Positions 8,376 through 17,840 of a stretch of 64,000 bases of DNA are shown here, piece by piece. The notes below the pieces were generated by a model, which did not search any database, was not told the origin of the DNA, and saw only the letters and a list, made by a program, of their open reading frames with translations. Within the stretch, counting starts at the first letter, position 1, and each line of letters starts with the position of its first letter. The stretch covers positions 1 to 64,000 of the forward strand of contig JBGSIA010000018.1 in assembly GCA_041751935.1 (NCBI GenBank). Direction: 5' to 3'. Both the position numbers and the translations under genes were made by a program. Source of the stretch: JBBSJZ01 sp041751935. Its GTDB lineage: Bacteria > Planctomycetota > Planctomycetia > Pirellulales > Pirellulaceae.

Positions 8376-9401
8376 ATGAAATCAGCCGCCGTTGTTAATT
8401 ATGCTCCCGGAAAAGGCTGCGTCGAAATACGCGAAATTTCACGACCATCGATCGGCCCGGATGACGTTTTGATCGAAGTCGCTAACGTCGGCGTCTGTGG
8501 CAGCGATCTGCATCAATGGACAGCCGATCATTCTTGGCCAGTCAATTATCCGGTCGTTCTCGGTCACGAGTTTGGTGGTCGAATCGTCGAGTTAGGTGCC
8601 AACGTTGAGGGTTGGAATGAGGGTGACCGTGTTGTTAGCGAGACTGCAGCGATCATCGATCCTAGAAATCCGATGTCGCGTCGCGGGCTGTACAACCTCG
8701 ACCCAACTCGCAAGGGTTTTGGTTACGGTGTCAACGGAGCGATGACGAAGTATGTGAAAGTCCCGTCACGGATTCTGCATGAGGTGCCTGATGCGTTGCT
8801 GTTTGAGCATGCATGTTTAACAGAACCTTGTTGCGTCGCTTACAATGCCGTTGTTAAGAACGCGCGGATTGAACCGGGTGATCGTGTCGTCGTTCTCGGC
8901 CCAGGGACTATTGGGATTTTGTGTGCGGCGATGGCCAAGCTTTGTGGTGCCGAAGTCGCACTCGTAGGGCTGGAGTCGGATCAACATCGTTTGCAGATTG
9001 CAAAGCAGTACGGTTGCGAGGGTATCATTGGTGACGCACGATCCTGGGCAACACAACGAGATGGCCTGGGATGTGATGGGGTCATCGATGCTGCCGGCGC
9101 GAGCATCACGCTGAAGATCGCGATCGATTTGGTGCGTCCAGCCGGCTGGATTTCCAAGGTCGGCTGGGGACCGCAGCCGCTCGGTTTCAACATTGATCCC
9201 CTGGTGCAAAAGAACGTCACCCTGCAAGGCAGCTTCAGTCACAACTGGCCGATCTGGGAACGGGTGATTGCGATGCTGGCCAGTGGTCAGCTGAACGTTC
9301 AACCGATCATTGGCGGTGTTTGGCCAATCACAAGTTGGCACGAAGCGTTTGAGAAAATGCACCGCGGCGAAGTCGTAAAATCAGTCCTGAAACCGGTTTG
9401 A
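8376..9401 (+). CDS. zinc-type medium-chain alcohol dehydrogenase
   Basis: A 341-residue MDR-family dehydrogenase with GroES-like and Rossmann domains. The catalytic zinc ligands are present: C41 in VGVCGSDLHQW, H64 and E65 in GHEFGG, and E150 in LTEPCC. The nucleotide-binding turn is VVVLGPGTIGILCAAM. The loop that normally binds the structural zinc through four cysteines (between ET at 89-90 and about residue 110) contains none: it reads IIDPRNPMSRRGLYN. The closest functional group is the threonine/sorbitol dehydrogenase type, but the substrate is not fixed. It starts 85 bases after the decarboxylase gene and ends 16 bases before the isomerase gene, so the three probably form an operon for oxidation and rearrangement of one sugar or polyol. 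Confidence 0.85.
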   Translation: MKSAAVVNYAPGKGCVEIREISRPSIGPDDVLIEVANVGVCGSDLHQWTADHSWPVNYPVVLGHEFGGRIVELGANVEGWNEGDRVVSETAAIIDPRNPMSRRGLYNLDPTRKGFGYGVNGAMTKYVKVPSRILHEVPDALLFEHACLTEPCCVAYNAVVKNARIEPGDRVVVLGPGTIGILCAAMAKLCGAEVALVGLESDQHRLQIAKQYGCEGIIGDARSWATQRDGLGCDGVIDAAGASITLKIAIDLVRPAGWISKVGWGPQPLGFNIDPLVQKNVTLQGSFSHNWPIWERVIAMLASGQLNVQPIIGGVWPITSWHEAFEKMHRGEVVKSVLKPV

Positions 9402-9417
9402 ATTTTCATCTAATAAC

Positions 9418-10314
9418 ATGCCAAAATTATCCGCTTTCCCCAAGGCTTATATGACCGCACTCTGTAAAGACGGCACCATGTCCGTTTCAGAGTGGATTCA
9501 ACTTGCCTCGACGCTCGATGTCCAAGGGCTCGAATGGTATGCCGGTTTTATCGAGATGGCCGATACGTCCAATTGGTCGCGTTTTCGCCAACAAGTCGAA
9601 GACCTGGGGATGGTGATTCCTATGGTGTGCTGCTCGCCCGACTTTACGCATCGCGATCCCGCTTTTCGCGAACAACAAATTGTCAAGCAAAAACATTGGA
9701 TAGACATGACTTTAGAACTCGGCGGCAAGTATTGCCGAGTGCTCAGTGGTCAGAAACGACCAGAATTGTCGATCGAAGAAGGCGTCACGTTGGCTGCGGA
9801 TGCGATCGAAGCGTGTCTGCCGTACGCCCAGCAACGCGGAATCACACTGAACTTGGAGAACCATTACAAAGACGACTTTTGGGAATACCCTGAATTTGCT
9901 CAGAAGATGGATGTGTTTTGTCAACTTGTTGATCGCATCGAACATCCAAATTTTGGGGTCAACTATGACCCCAGCAATACTTACCTAGCTGGCGAAGATC
10001 CAGTCGATCTTCTGAAACGAATTTCTCATCGCGTCGTTACGATGCACGCCAGCGATCGTTATTTGAAAGAGGGTACGATCGAAGACCTGCGCCGTGAAGA
10101 AGGCGGTGTCACCGGTTACGCTCGCCGACTCAGTCACGGTGAAATTGGTAAGGGTCTCAACGATTACGACGCGATCTTTACGGAGCTCAAACGCGTCGGT
10201 TTCGATGGTTGGATCAGCATCGAGGACGGCGTTGATGGAATTGATCAGCTTGCTCACAGTGTCGAATTCTTGAAGCAAAAAATTGCTCAGTACTGGCCGC
10301 AAACAACTGGCTGA
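9418..10314 (+). CDS. sugar phosphate isomerase/epimerase (AP-endonuclease-2-like TIM barrel)
   Basis: A 298-residue xylose-isomerase-like TIM barrel. Typical metal-site strands are seen: GITLNLENHY (Glu), FGVNYDPSNTYL (Asp), VVTMHASDRY (His) and GWISIEDGVD (Glu). The family includes sugar and sugar-acid isomerases and epimerases, such as hydroxypyruvate isomerase and tagatose epimerase types. There is no signal peptide, unlike the exported relative at 23280, so this one works in the cytoplasm. It follows the alcohol dehydrogenase gene by 16 bases and is convergent with a DUF1501 gene. It would take the keto product of the dehydrogenase; this is inference from gene order. Confidence 0.8.
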   Translation: MPKLSAFPKAYMTALCKDGTMSVSEWIQLASTLDVQGLEWYAGFIEMADTSNWSRFRQQVEDLGMVIPMVCCSPDFTHRDPAFREQQIVKQKHWIDMTLELGGKYCRVLSGQKRPELSIEEGVTLAADAIEACLPYAQQRGITLNLENHYKDDFWEYPEFAQKMDVFCQLVDRIEHPNFGVNYDPSNTYLAGEDPVDLLKRISHRVVTMHASDRYLKEGTIEDLRREEGGVTGYARRLSHGEIGKGLNDYDAIFTELKRVGFDGWISIEDGVDGIDQLAHSVEFLKQKIAQYWPQTTG

Positions 10315-10355
10315 GGTGATGCGGACGAATTTGATGAACTGCGGACGAGGGACGA

Positions 10356-11786
10356 TCAGGCCAGAATGCCATCGATCACTTCGCCGTGCACGTCGGTCAG
10401 ACGAAAGTCACGGCCTTGATAGCGGAATGTCAATTTTTTGTGCTCAACGCCAAGCAAGTGCAGTAGCGTCGCATGGAAGTCGTGCACATGGAAAGGATTC
10501 TCCTCGGTCTTGAATCCCAACGGATCCGTTTGTCCGTAGGTAATGCCCGGTCGAATGCCGCCACCTGCCATCCACATCGCGCCGCTTTTGGTGTGGTGGT
10601 CCCGACCGCTGCCTCCTTGAGACATCGGAGTGCGTCCGAACTCACCGCCCCAAATCACTAGCGTATCATCAAGCATTCCTCGCTCCTTCAAGTCCTTGAC
10701 CAACGCAGCACAGCCTCGGTCGACTTCTTTTGATCGTGCGGAGACGCCCTCGACGACTTGTGAGTGATGGTCCCAGTCGGTGTGATAAAGCTGAATGAAC
10801 CGCACGCCGCGTTCGGACATGCGGCGAGCCATCAGGCAATTCGCACCAAAACTACCGTCCGGGGCATCGGCACTGTACAGTCGCCGTGTGTGATCGCTCT
10901 CATCGCTAAAGTCCGCTAATTCCGGTACGGACGTTTGCATCTTATACGCAAGTTCGTACTGACTGATTCGAGTTGCGATTTCTGCATCACCATCACGTTC
11001 CAAGGCGAAGGAGTTCAACCGATTGATCGCCGCAATACTTGCACGTTGTCCCGACGTTGAGATTCCACTGGGAGTGCCGATAAAATTGAGTGGCTGTGAC
11101 GATGAATACATCTCGACACCTTGATGATGACCAGGCAAGAAGCCGCTGTGCCAAGCAGTTGTCGGCAATGGCTGGCCTTCTTTCCCGCTTCGCATCACGA
11201 CGAATGAGGGCAGATTATCACTGGACGATCCCAGGCCGTACGACAACCACGATCCAATACTCGGACGTCCAGCGATTCCGGAGCCGGTGTTCATGAACGT
11301 GTGAGCCGGATCGTGATTGACTTGCTCTGTCTCCAGCGTGCGAATGATACACAAATCGTCGGCTATTGATTGCAGGTTGGGCAGCAAGTTAGATATCTCA
11401 TTGCCTGAATCGCCGCACTTTTTGAAGCCGACATCCGTCCCAAAGCACTTGATTTTTTCATGTTGTAGAAATGCCAGTTTCACGCCTTGCAGCAGCGAAT
11501 TGGGAAGCGGCTTGCCATTGAGTCGCATCAGCTCTGGCTTGAAATCAAACGTCTCGAACTGACTAGGACCACCCGACATGTACAGGTAGATGACGCGTTT
11601 TGCTTTGGGTGCAAAATTAGGAAACTCGAACTCGCCTTCTCCAGTAGACGCCAGCACGTCGCGATTCAACAAGCTCGACAATGCAGCCAAGCCGATGCCG
11701 CATGCGGACTTGCTAAAGAAATGACGCCGGGTTTGATTGGTAATAAATTGAGCGTGTTGTTGCATCGTGTACGTTTCGTGCTTCAA
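10356..11786 (-). CDS. DUF1501 protein, Tat-exported (pair 1)
   Basis: A 476-residue member of DUF1501, a family related to sulfatases and alkaline phosphatases and abundant in planctomycetes. The N-terminus has a twin-arginine signal (TRRHFFSKSACGIGLAALSS). Conserved blocks follow: YLYMSGGPSQFETFDFKPE, the central RRMSERGVRFIQLY with WDHH, and the C-terminal GGEFGRTP with GRDHH, which resemble the metal-binding motifs of the alkaline phosphatase superfamily. The ATG lies 7 bases after the stop of a PSCyt1-DUF1549-DUF1553 gene, so the two are certainly co-transcribed; the same pairing recurs three more times in this window. The substrate is unknown. Export by Tat suggests that it binds a cofactor or metal before leaving the cytoplasm. 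Confidence 0.85.
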   Translation of the reverse strand: MKHETYTMQQHAQFITNQTRRHFFSKSACGIGLAALSSLLNRDVLASTGEGEFEFPNFAPKAKRVIYLYMSGGPSQFETFDFKPELMRLNGKPLPNSLLQGVKLAFLQHEKIKCFGTDVGFKKCGDSGNEISNLLPNLQSIADDLCIIRTLETEQVNHDPAHTFMNTGSGIAGRPSIGSWLSYGLGSSSDNLPSFVVMRSGKEGQPLPTTAWHSGFLPGHHQGVEMYSSSQPLNFIGTPSGISTSGQRASIAAINRLNSFALERDGDAEIATRISQYELAYKMQTSVPELADFSDESDHTRRLYSADAPDGSFGANCLMARRMSERGVRFIQLYHTDWDHHSQVVEGVSARSKEVDRGCAALVKDLKERGMLDDTLVIWGGEFGRTPMSQGGSGRDHHTKSGAMWMAGGGIRPGITYGQTDPLGFKTEENPFHVHDFHATLLHLLGVEHKKLTFRYQGRDFRLTDVHGEVIDGILA

Positions 11787-11793
11787 AAAATAA

Positions 11794-14700
11794 CTAATTG
11801 CGAGTCATGAACTCGTGTGTGTTCAGTAACACACGAGCAACAATCGTCCAGCTGGCGTGAGAAATACTCGATTCGGAATCGTTGTAAGTAACGCGTCCTA
11901 GCGAAAGTAGCTTGGTCGCCTCATCGGGATCGGAGCGATAGTACGCCAACTGTGATCTGGTAAACTCCACGAGTTCCTTCGTCTCCATGTCGGTCGGCAG
12001 CCGCTGTAGCGAGAAGCGAAACAATTGCTTGATGCGTTCTTCATCGCTGAGGTCACGATTGGAGTCGTTGCAAACACGAGCTGCTAAACCGATCGCCGCA
12101 TCAACAAAGATCGGATCGTTCAGCATGGTCAGCGCTTGGCCGGGCGTGTTCGTTGCGGTTCGCTCCGTTGTGCATTCTTGCCGTGTCGGCGCATCCAATG
12201 CAAGCAGCATCGGATGGATGTTCTGGCGTTTCCAAAATGTATAGAGCGTACGCTGATACTGTTGCTCATCGGGGCTTGGTTCCCAAAGCATATGGCGGCT
12301 GCCGTACATTACTTTGCAGGAGCGATCCCAGTAGTCATTTGGCTGGTAGGGAAAGAAGGACTCGATCGGAACTACCGTTGTTGCCTGAAATCGCCCCGCA
12401 GTCACCAAAGCTGCGTCGCGTATTTGTTCTCCACGAAGCCGATGACGCGATTGTCGAGCAAACCATTCATTCTCGGGATCACGTTGGACCAGTGCTTCCG
12501 TTGGCATGGAGGATAATTGATAAGCGTCGGTGGAGACCAGCAATCGCGTCAGGTGCTTGCGATCCCAACCACTGTCGCGAAACTCTGCCGCTAGTCGGTC
12601 CAACAATTCCAGGTTCGACGGCCAATCACCCTGGCCACCGCTGTCTTCGAGCGTGCGGCTAATGCCGTGACCAAAGAATTGTTCCCAGGCGCGATTTGCA
12701 AAAACACGTGCGGTGATTGGATTCTCGTCGGATACAATCCATTTCGCTAAATCGAGTCGGTTTGCCCGGCGATCCACCGTTTCGAGCTTCCCCAAAAACT
12801 CGGGGATCGCCGGTTGGACGATCGCACCCGACTCGTCCATAAAATTGCCCCGAGGCAAAACTCGGGTTACTTTCGTAGCACTCGCACGACTCACGACAGT
12901 CGTCTTGGCATGTGATCGTAATCGAAATAGTTCTGCTTGCAGTTCCCTCACCAGACGCATCACTTCCGGTTCAGTCGCCTCGGTATACGCAGCACGCATC
13001 CAGCTCGCCTGGAGCGAATCGGGCTGTCCTGCAGTTCCTAAAATCACGTTACGCATCACCATCATGCGATCTTCATAGGTCATGCGATAGTGCGGTTCGT
13101 CCCACCACATTCGCTGGAGTGTCTCTGCTAACCGCAACTCGGTTGCTGTCGAACGGATCGTATCGAGCCCGGTATCGCCCCAACCGACCGTGCCGCCCAA
13201 GTGCCCCCAAGTCACACCCACTAATTCGTAAGTGAGGTCAATTTTATCGCATGGTATTTCCAGTCGAGTCCAACCCTCCACCGCAGGAATCTCTCCCATC
13301 GAAATCGTTGCCTTCGCCGGTGACAAGGACTCGGCTGCGGCGTTGGTTGCTTTTTTTGAGCCCCAAACAAAATTGAGAAACTCACTTGGTTTCCAGCCCA
13401 CTCGACCGTAGTCGCCAGAGACCAGTTGAACAGCCAATGAGCTGGGACGGTTTGAGGGGTCTAAGTACACTTCAATGAACAAGCGGCTCTGCGGATCTTT
13501 CTTCACGTACGACTTGGGGACAAAGAATCCAGTCATCACTTCGGCGATTCGATGAGTCGTCATTGTCCCCGTTGAAGTGGTTAGTCGAGCCGGTCGGCCA
13601 GCCCGCGTCGTCGTCTCGTAATCCCCGTCATGCACCATCGCTGTCGCATGATGAGGATCAATCCAATGAAAAGTGTCCCGTGTTTCTTGGTCACGGAGCG
13701 AGTCGATTTGCTCAGCTTTCCACTTTGCAAGAGCGGAATCGTTAACCAATGTCGCCGCAAGTTGTTTCTTCAGGTCGCGCAGCTTTGCGGATAAGACTCG
13801 GTCTCGATCGCGATCTCGCTGCGAATCGTGGACAAAATGAATCGGTAATCGTCGGTCACCAGGTGTGTACACGCCGACTTCGACCAAATCATCAAAGAAT
13901 GCTGCTAATGAGTAATAGTCTTTTGCGGTGATCGGGTCGAACTTGTGGTCGTGACATTCTGCGCATCCGGTCGTCGCGCCCAGCCATACCGCGCCAACGC
14001 CACGAACGTGCTCTCCCTTCATCGCGTACAAAGCTTCCTGGTCGATTACTCCGGCTTCGCAGTTCGTTTTAATCAGTCGATTGTACGCCGATGCGATCAA
14101 TTGTTCGTCGTTTGGATCATCAAGCAGATCGCCTGCAAGTTGCTCAATGGTGAACTCGTCAAACGGTTGGTTGTTATGAAACGAATTGATGACGTAACGA
14201 CGGTACAACCCAGTGGCTATTGGTTCATCAGAAACCAATCCGGTCGTGTCGGAAAATCGTACCAAATCCAACCAACGCATCGCTTGGTTCTCGGCGTACT
14301 CAATGGAGTCGATCCAGCGATCAACGAAACGCTGGTAACTCTCACGACTAGGATTCGCTTCGAAGGCTTGAACGTCTTCGTATTGCGGTGGCAATCCACG
14401 CAAATCAAAACTAAGTCGCCGTATCAGTTCGTGTGGTGTCGCTCGCGCTACGGGTTCAGTCGATTCGAGCTTCCATCGCCGGCGCAGCATCGCGTCAATC
14501 TCAGAGGCTTTTTGTTGCAGTGACGCGGTCTCGGGAGGCCGCACGGCAAGCGGTTCGTAAGCCCAATGATTTTCGTACTTAGCGCCTTGTTCGATCCAGC
14601 GGCGGATGAGCGTCTGTTCTCGTACGGTTATCGGTTTTGCGATACTGGGCGGTGGCATGATGGTATCAGGGTCTTGAGACTCGATACGTAACACCAATTC

Positions 14701-14976
14701 TGATTCCTCCGCTCTACCGGGCTTGATCGCATCTCGACTGTCGTTTTCGTCATCTAGCCGCAGGCCTGCCTCACGTGTGCCGGCATCGTAACCATGGCAC
14801 TGAAAACATTTGGAAGAAAGAATGGGTCGGATATCGCGGTTGTATTGAACGACATCGGGTGTCGGCTGGTCGCTACCGGAGGCGGCAAACAAGGATAGGT
14901 TCACACCGCAAGCGACAAGCAATACCACCTTGGCGAATAGGAATGGGAATCGTCGATTCATGAGTCGGGCAGGCAT
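11794..14976 (-). CDS. PSCyt1-DUF1549-DUF1553 di-haem protein (pair 1)
   Basis: A 1060-residue exported protein. A Sec signal covers about 1-33 (an ATG five codons in, at 14961, is an alternative start). The planctomycete cytochrome domain PSCyt1 follows with haem motif CFQCH (C57-H61) and a possible Met ligand in DTIMPPP. DUF1549 begins near ELIRRLSFDLRGLPP and contains a second haem-type motif in CAECHDHKFDP. DUF1553 is C-terminal (NPITARVFANRAWEQFFG and RHRLRGEQIRDAA). Compared with its three paralogues it carries about 100 extra residues between the two DUF domains, with a jelly-roll-like look. It is the first gene of a two-gene unit with the DUF1501 gene. A periplasmic redox role is likely; the substrate is not known. 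Confidence 0.85.
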   Translation of the reverse strand: MPARLMNRRFPFLFAKVVLLVACGVNLSLFAASGSDQPTPDVVQYNRDIRPILSSKCFQCHGYDAGTREAGLRLDDENDSRDAIKPGRAEESELVLRIESQDPDTIMPPPSIAKPITVREQTLIRRWIEQGAKYENHWAYEPLAVRPPETASLQQKASEIDAMLRRRWKLESTEPVARATPHELIRRLSFDLRGLPPQYEDVQAFEANPSRESYQRFVDRWIDSIEYAENQAMRWLDLVRFSDTTGLVSDEPIATGLYRRYVINSFHNNQPFDEFTIEQLAGDLLDDPNDEQLIASAYNRLIKTNCEAGVIDQEALYAMKGEHVRGVGAVWLGATTGCAECHDHKFDPITAKDYYSLAAFFDDLVEVGVYTPGDRRLPIHFVHDSQRDRDRDRVLSAKLRDLKKQLAATLVNDSALAKWKAEQIDSLRDQETRDTFHWIDPHHATAMVHDGDYETTTRAGRPARLTTSTGTMTTHRIAEVMTGFFVPKSYVKKDPQSRLFIEVYLDPSNRPSSLAVQLVSGDYGRVGWKPSEFLNFVWGSKKATNAAAESLSPAKATISMGEIPAVEGWTRLEIPCDKIDLTYELVGVTWGHLGGTVGWGDTGLDTIRSTATELRLAETLQRMWWDEPHYRMTYEDRMMVMRNVILGTAGQPDSLQASWMRAAYTEATEPEVMRLVRELQAELFRLRSHAKTTVVSRASATKVTRVLPRGNFMDESGAIVQPAIPEFLGKLETVDRRANRLDLAKWIVSDENPITARVFANRAWEQFFGHGISRTLEDSGGQGDWPSNLELLDRLAAEFRDSGWDRKHLTRLLVSTDAYQLSSMPTEALVQRDPENEWFARQSRHRLRGEQIRDAALVTAGRFQATTVVPIESFFPYQPNDYWDRSCKVMYGSRHMLWEPSPDEQQYQRTLYTFWKRQNIHPMLLALDAPTRQECTTERTATNTPGQALTMLNDPIFVDAAIGLAARVCNDSNRDLSDEERIKQLFRFSLQRLPTDMETKELVEFTRSQLAYYRSDPDEATKLLSLGRVTYNDSESSISHASWTIVARVLLNTHEFMTRN

Positions 14977-15217
14977 AAATCTTGGTGAGAAACCTTGGGC
15001 GAGGATTGTATTCTAACAGCGGCTGAGCGAAATTCACCGGTCAAGTTTCGAAACTGGCTGGCTGATTCGCGGAATCATACCCGGGGTTCTGCAGATTAGG
15101 TTAAACTGCTTTCGTATCCGTGGTTTATCCCAGGCTCGTTTCCGAGATCTGTGATGATGTGTTGATTCATCATGTTGAGCGTGATTTTTTCCAAGTGAAG
15201 TCAAAGGAACTTTTTTC

Positions 15218-16513
15218 ATGCAAAATTCAGTATCCACCAATCGTCGAAACTTTTTGCTGACCACTGCTGCGGCTACTTCGTATGCAACGATCGCCGCCAA
15301 CAAAATTGCGGCACAGGAGTCGGGATCAGCTAACGATATCATCAATCTTGGTGTCATCGGGATTGGCCCACGCTGTACGTACGACTTGACGGCGATGCTG
15401 AAGTTCGCCGACATCCGTTGTGTCGCTATCGCCGACGTGCAAGCCTCGCGGCGCGAAGCGGGTAAAAAACTTGTCGATACTCATTACGGTAACAGTGATT
15501 GCGTCCTGTACCAGGACTTTCGCGAGCTACTGGATCGCCAGGATATTGACGCGGTGCTCATAGCGACAGGTGATCGCTGGCATGCTGCGGCATCCATGCT
15601 CGCCGCTCAGGCGGGTAAAGACGTGTACAGCGAGAAACCTTGCGGGATCACGATCGCCGATTGCAAACAGCTTTCGGCGACGATGAAAGAGCAACAGCGA
15701 GTCTTTCAAGCCGGAACTCAACGCCGCAGTGTACCGAACTTCCAAAAAGCCGTCGAACTAGCGCACAGCGGCAAACTTGGCAAGTTGCACACCATGCACG
15801 CATCGGTGTATATACCAACGCTGGACAACTCCTGGCTCCCTTCGCAAGCAACACCCAAGCCAGAAGTTGTTGATTGGAACCTCTGGCTCGGACCAGCCGC
15901 TTGGCGGCCGTACAACGAGAGCTACGTCAACGGTCGTTGGCGTGGTCAGTGGGATTTTGATTCCGGAGCGAGGCTACTGGATTGGGGTGCACACACAGTC
16001 GACTTGTGCCAATGGGCCAACCAAGCCGACGACACCATGCCAATTTCTTATGAACCAACCGAATCGAGCATCATTTGTCAGTATGCCAACGGCGTTAAGT
16101 TAGTAATCGATTTCTTGAAAGATCCCTTCGGCAATCGAGACCCACATTACATCACGCGTTTGGGCACTTGTCCGGTACGGTTCATAGGAGATTCCGGCTC
16201 AGTGGAGACCGGTGACGAGGGCGAGATCGTTGTCTCATCCGCAGCACTGCAAAAGGAATTGCCAAGTGCGGATAAGCGAGTGCGAGGCTTGGACGTTTCC
16301 GCTCACGCGAGAGACTTTTTTAATTGCATTCGTTCACGTGGAGTTACCGCAGCAAATCCCGAGGTCATGCGTCGCTCGCATATTGCCTGTCACGCTGCCG
16401 CCATTGCCTGGATTCTTGGACGCAAGCTGGAGTTCGATCCTGTACAAGAAACCTTCGTCAACGATCCCGAAGCGACGCGGCTAAGCACTCGACCTTCACG
16501 CGATTGGAGTTAG
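15218..16513 (+). CDS. Gfo/Idh/MocA family oxidoreductase, Tat-exported
   Basis: A 431-residue protein with a twin-arginine signal (TNRRNFLLTTAAATSYATIA). A Rossmann domain begins at INLGVIGIGP. The family's catalytic EKP motif is in DVYSEKPCGIT, and the C-terminal substrate domain has WNLWLGPA and LLDWGAHTVDLCQW, typical of planctomycete members. Family members oxidise or reduce sugars with a tightly held NAD(P); tight binding explains Tat export, because the cofactor is loaded before translocation. Such enzymes can form 3-keto sugars, which fits the DUF1080 (3-keto-glycoside hydrolase-like) gene downstream at 19331. An AAAGGA element stands about 10 bases before the ATG. It is divergent from pair 1, with about 240 bases of shared upstream DNA. 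Confidence 0.88.
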   Translation: MQNSVSTNRRNFLLTTAAATSYATIAANKIAAQESGSANDIINLGVIGIGPRCTYDLTAMLKFADIRCVAIADVQASRREAGKKLVDTHYGNSDCVLYQDFRELLDRQDIDAVLIATGDRWHAAASMLAAQAGKDVYSEKPCGITIADCKQLSATMKEQQRVFQAGTQRRSVPNFQKAVELAHSGKLGKLHTMHASVYIPTLDNSWLPSQATPKPEVVDWNLWLGPAAWRPYNESYVNGRWRGQWDFDSGARLLDWGAHTVDLCQWANQADDTMPISYEPTESSIICQYANGVKLVIDFLKDPFGNRDPHYITRLGTCPVRFIGDSGSVETGDEGEIVVSSAALQKELPSADKRVRGLDVSAHARDFFNCIRSRGVTAANPEVMRRSHIACHAAAIAWILGRKLEFDPVQETFVNDPEATRLSTRPSRDWS

Positions 16514-16555
16514 AACGTCGCGCCGAAGATGGTCTCCGACGGCCGCGCGATCGCA

Positions 16556-16573
16556 CGCAGCAATCGTGCTGCG
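16556..16573. terminator. hairpin between convergent genes, possible bidirectional terminator
   Basis: CGCAGCA at 16556-16562 and TGCTGCG at 16567-16573 form a perfect 7-base-pair stem with a 4-base loop. It lies exactly between the 3' ends of two convergent genes. There is no U-tract on either side, so termination would have to be of the non-canonical kind. Confidence 0.4.
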
Positions 16574-16580
16574 ACTGGCG

Positions 16581-17084
16581 TCATTCGTGAGGAATGATTT
16601 CCAGTGAATCGGGGCCAGCTGTCTTGAGCATCTGCTTTGCGTCAGCCAATCGAATGTCGTCGCCGGTGATGATGAGCAGCTTCCCGCCGTTACGGACGGT
16701 AACTGTGTAATCTTCGGCGACTTCGCGATCAACGCCCCATTTTTGAAACGCGTTCAGCAATCCACCTCCCACTGCCCCGGCCGCCATTCCGAATATTGGT
16801 CCTGCGACCAGCAGCGGTCCCACCATCGTCATGGTCCCGAGTGTGACGCCGAGCGTCCCTCCAGCAACCGTGGACGCTGCTGCAGTAATCCCACTAGAGG
16901 ATGCATCGGAGTCTGTGTCTTTGCCAGCGCTCAGGTCATATAAGGTCTTGTCACCGGCATGGATCACGATAGACACTTCGTCAGGTGTGAAGTGTCCTTT
17001 TTCTAGAACTTCGATCGCGGTGCGAAAGTGCTCATCGTTGTGGAAGGCGGCAACAAGGCAGCGTTGATTTGCGGGCTGGTTCAT
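16581..17084 (-). CDS. YflT/DUF1269-like general stress protein
   Basis: A 167-residue protein with the layout of heat- or low-temperature-induced stress proteins. An N-terminal domain reads RCLVAAFHNDEHFRTAIEVL with GHFTPDEVSIV. A Gly/Ala-rich hydrophobic hairpin occupies the middle (about 70-112), and a C-terminal segment reads GGKLLIITGDD followed by KQMLKTAGPDS. The central part may insert in the membrane. It lies 29 bases downstream of a DJ-1/PfpI gene on the same strand, so a joint stress response is plausible. The family assignment rests on general layout only. Confidence 0.6.
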   Translation of the reverse strand: MNQPANQRCLVAAFHNDEHFRTAIEVLEKGHFTPDEVSIVIHAGDKTLYDLSAGKDTDSDASSSGITAAASTVAGGTLGVTLGTMTMVGPLLVAGPIFGMAAGAVGGGLLNAFQKWGVDREVAEDYTVTVRNGGKLLIITGDDIRLADAKQMLKTAGPDSLEIIPHE

Positions 17085-17113
17085 CAGACAAAGTCCTAGA
17101 CGGATTGCTGTAC

Positions 17114-17680
17114 CTAAGCAGTTTGCTCAGCGTGCTTGCCTTCGGCGAATTCCTCGATCGCCTTATCGCAAAACGCAGGAAGATCGTCGGGATTGCGACT
17201 GGTGACTAACCCTTCGTCGCAAACACATTCTTGATCCACCCACTCGGCGCCAGCGTTCCTGAGGTCTGTCTTCAGACTCGGCCATGACGTCACTTTTCGA
17301 CCGTTTACCACGTCGGCTTCGATCAGAGTCCAGGGACCGTGACAAATCGCAGCGACCGGTTTGTGCTGCTTAAAAAAGTCACGCACAAAATTGACGGAGT
17401 CATCGCACATTCGCAGAGCGTCCGGGTTCGCCACTCCACCGGGAAGAACAAGACCATCAAAATTTTCAGCTGACGCCGTGTGTACCGATTCATCCACTTT
17501 GAACTTGTCCGCCTTCTCATCGTGGTTCATGCCTTGTACTTCGCGGTCCTTCGGTGATACCAGTACCACTTCGGCGCCCGCATTCTTGATGGCTTCCCAC
17601 GGTTGTGTGAGTTCGACTTGCTCAAAGCCGTCGGTAGCGAGAAAAGCGATTCGTTTTCCTTGAAGCGATTGTTTGCTCAT
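17114..17680 (-). CDS. DJ-1/PfpI family protein (type 1 glutamine amidotransferase-like)
   Basis: A 188-residue protein of the PfpI/YhbO branch of the DJ-1 superfamily. The nucleophile elbow is VAAICHGPW (C113, H114), and the partner glutamate is in DGFEQVELT. The strand LVLPGGVANPD is typical. Relatives act as chaperone-like or deglycase stress proteins, although the reported activities are debated. It is cytoplasmic and of usual length. The stress-type gene follows it directly, and both are transcribed away from the propeller gene cluster. A GGAG element lies just before the ATG. Confidence 0.9.
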   Translation of the reverse strand: MSKQSLQGKRIAFLATDGFEQVELTQPWEAIKNAGAEVVLVSPKDREVQGMNHDEKADKFKVDESVHTASAENFDGLVLPGGVANPDALRMCDDSVNFVRDFFKQHKPVAAICHGPWTLIEADVVNGRKVTSWPSLKTDLRNAGAEWVDQECVCDEGLVTSRNPDDLPAFCDKAIEEFAEGKHAEQTA

Positions 17681-17840
17681 GGTGTTCTCCAGTTACACAA
17701 AATGGGACTTACACTCCTGAGCTACACAGCAGGTTTCATGCCAAGGCCGATTCCGGTGTTGAACAACCGGTTCGATCTGCGTCGCGATCAACCAGCGACA
17801 TTTGGCAATGCCGTGTGTCCTCCCGAACTTTATCACGGAA

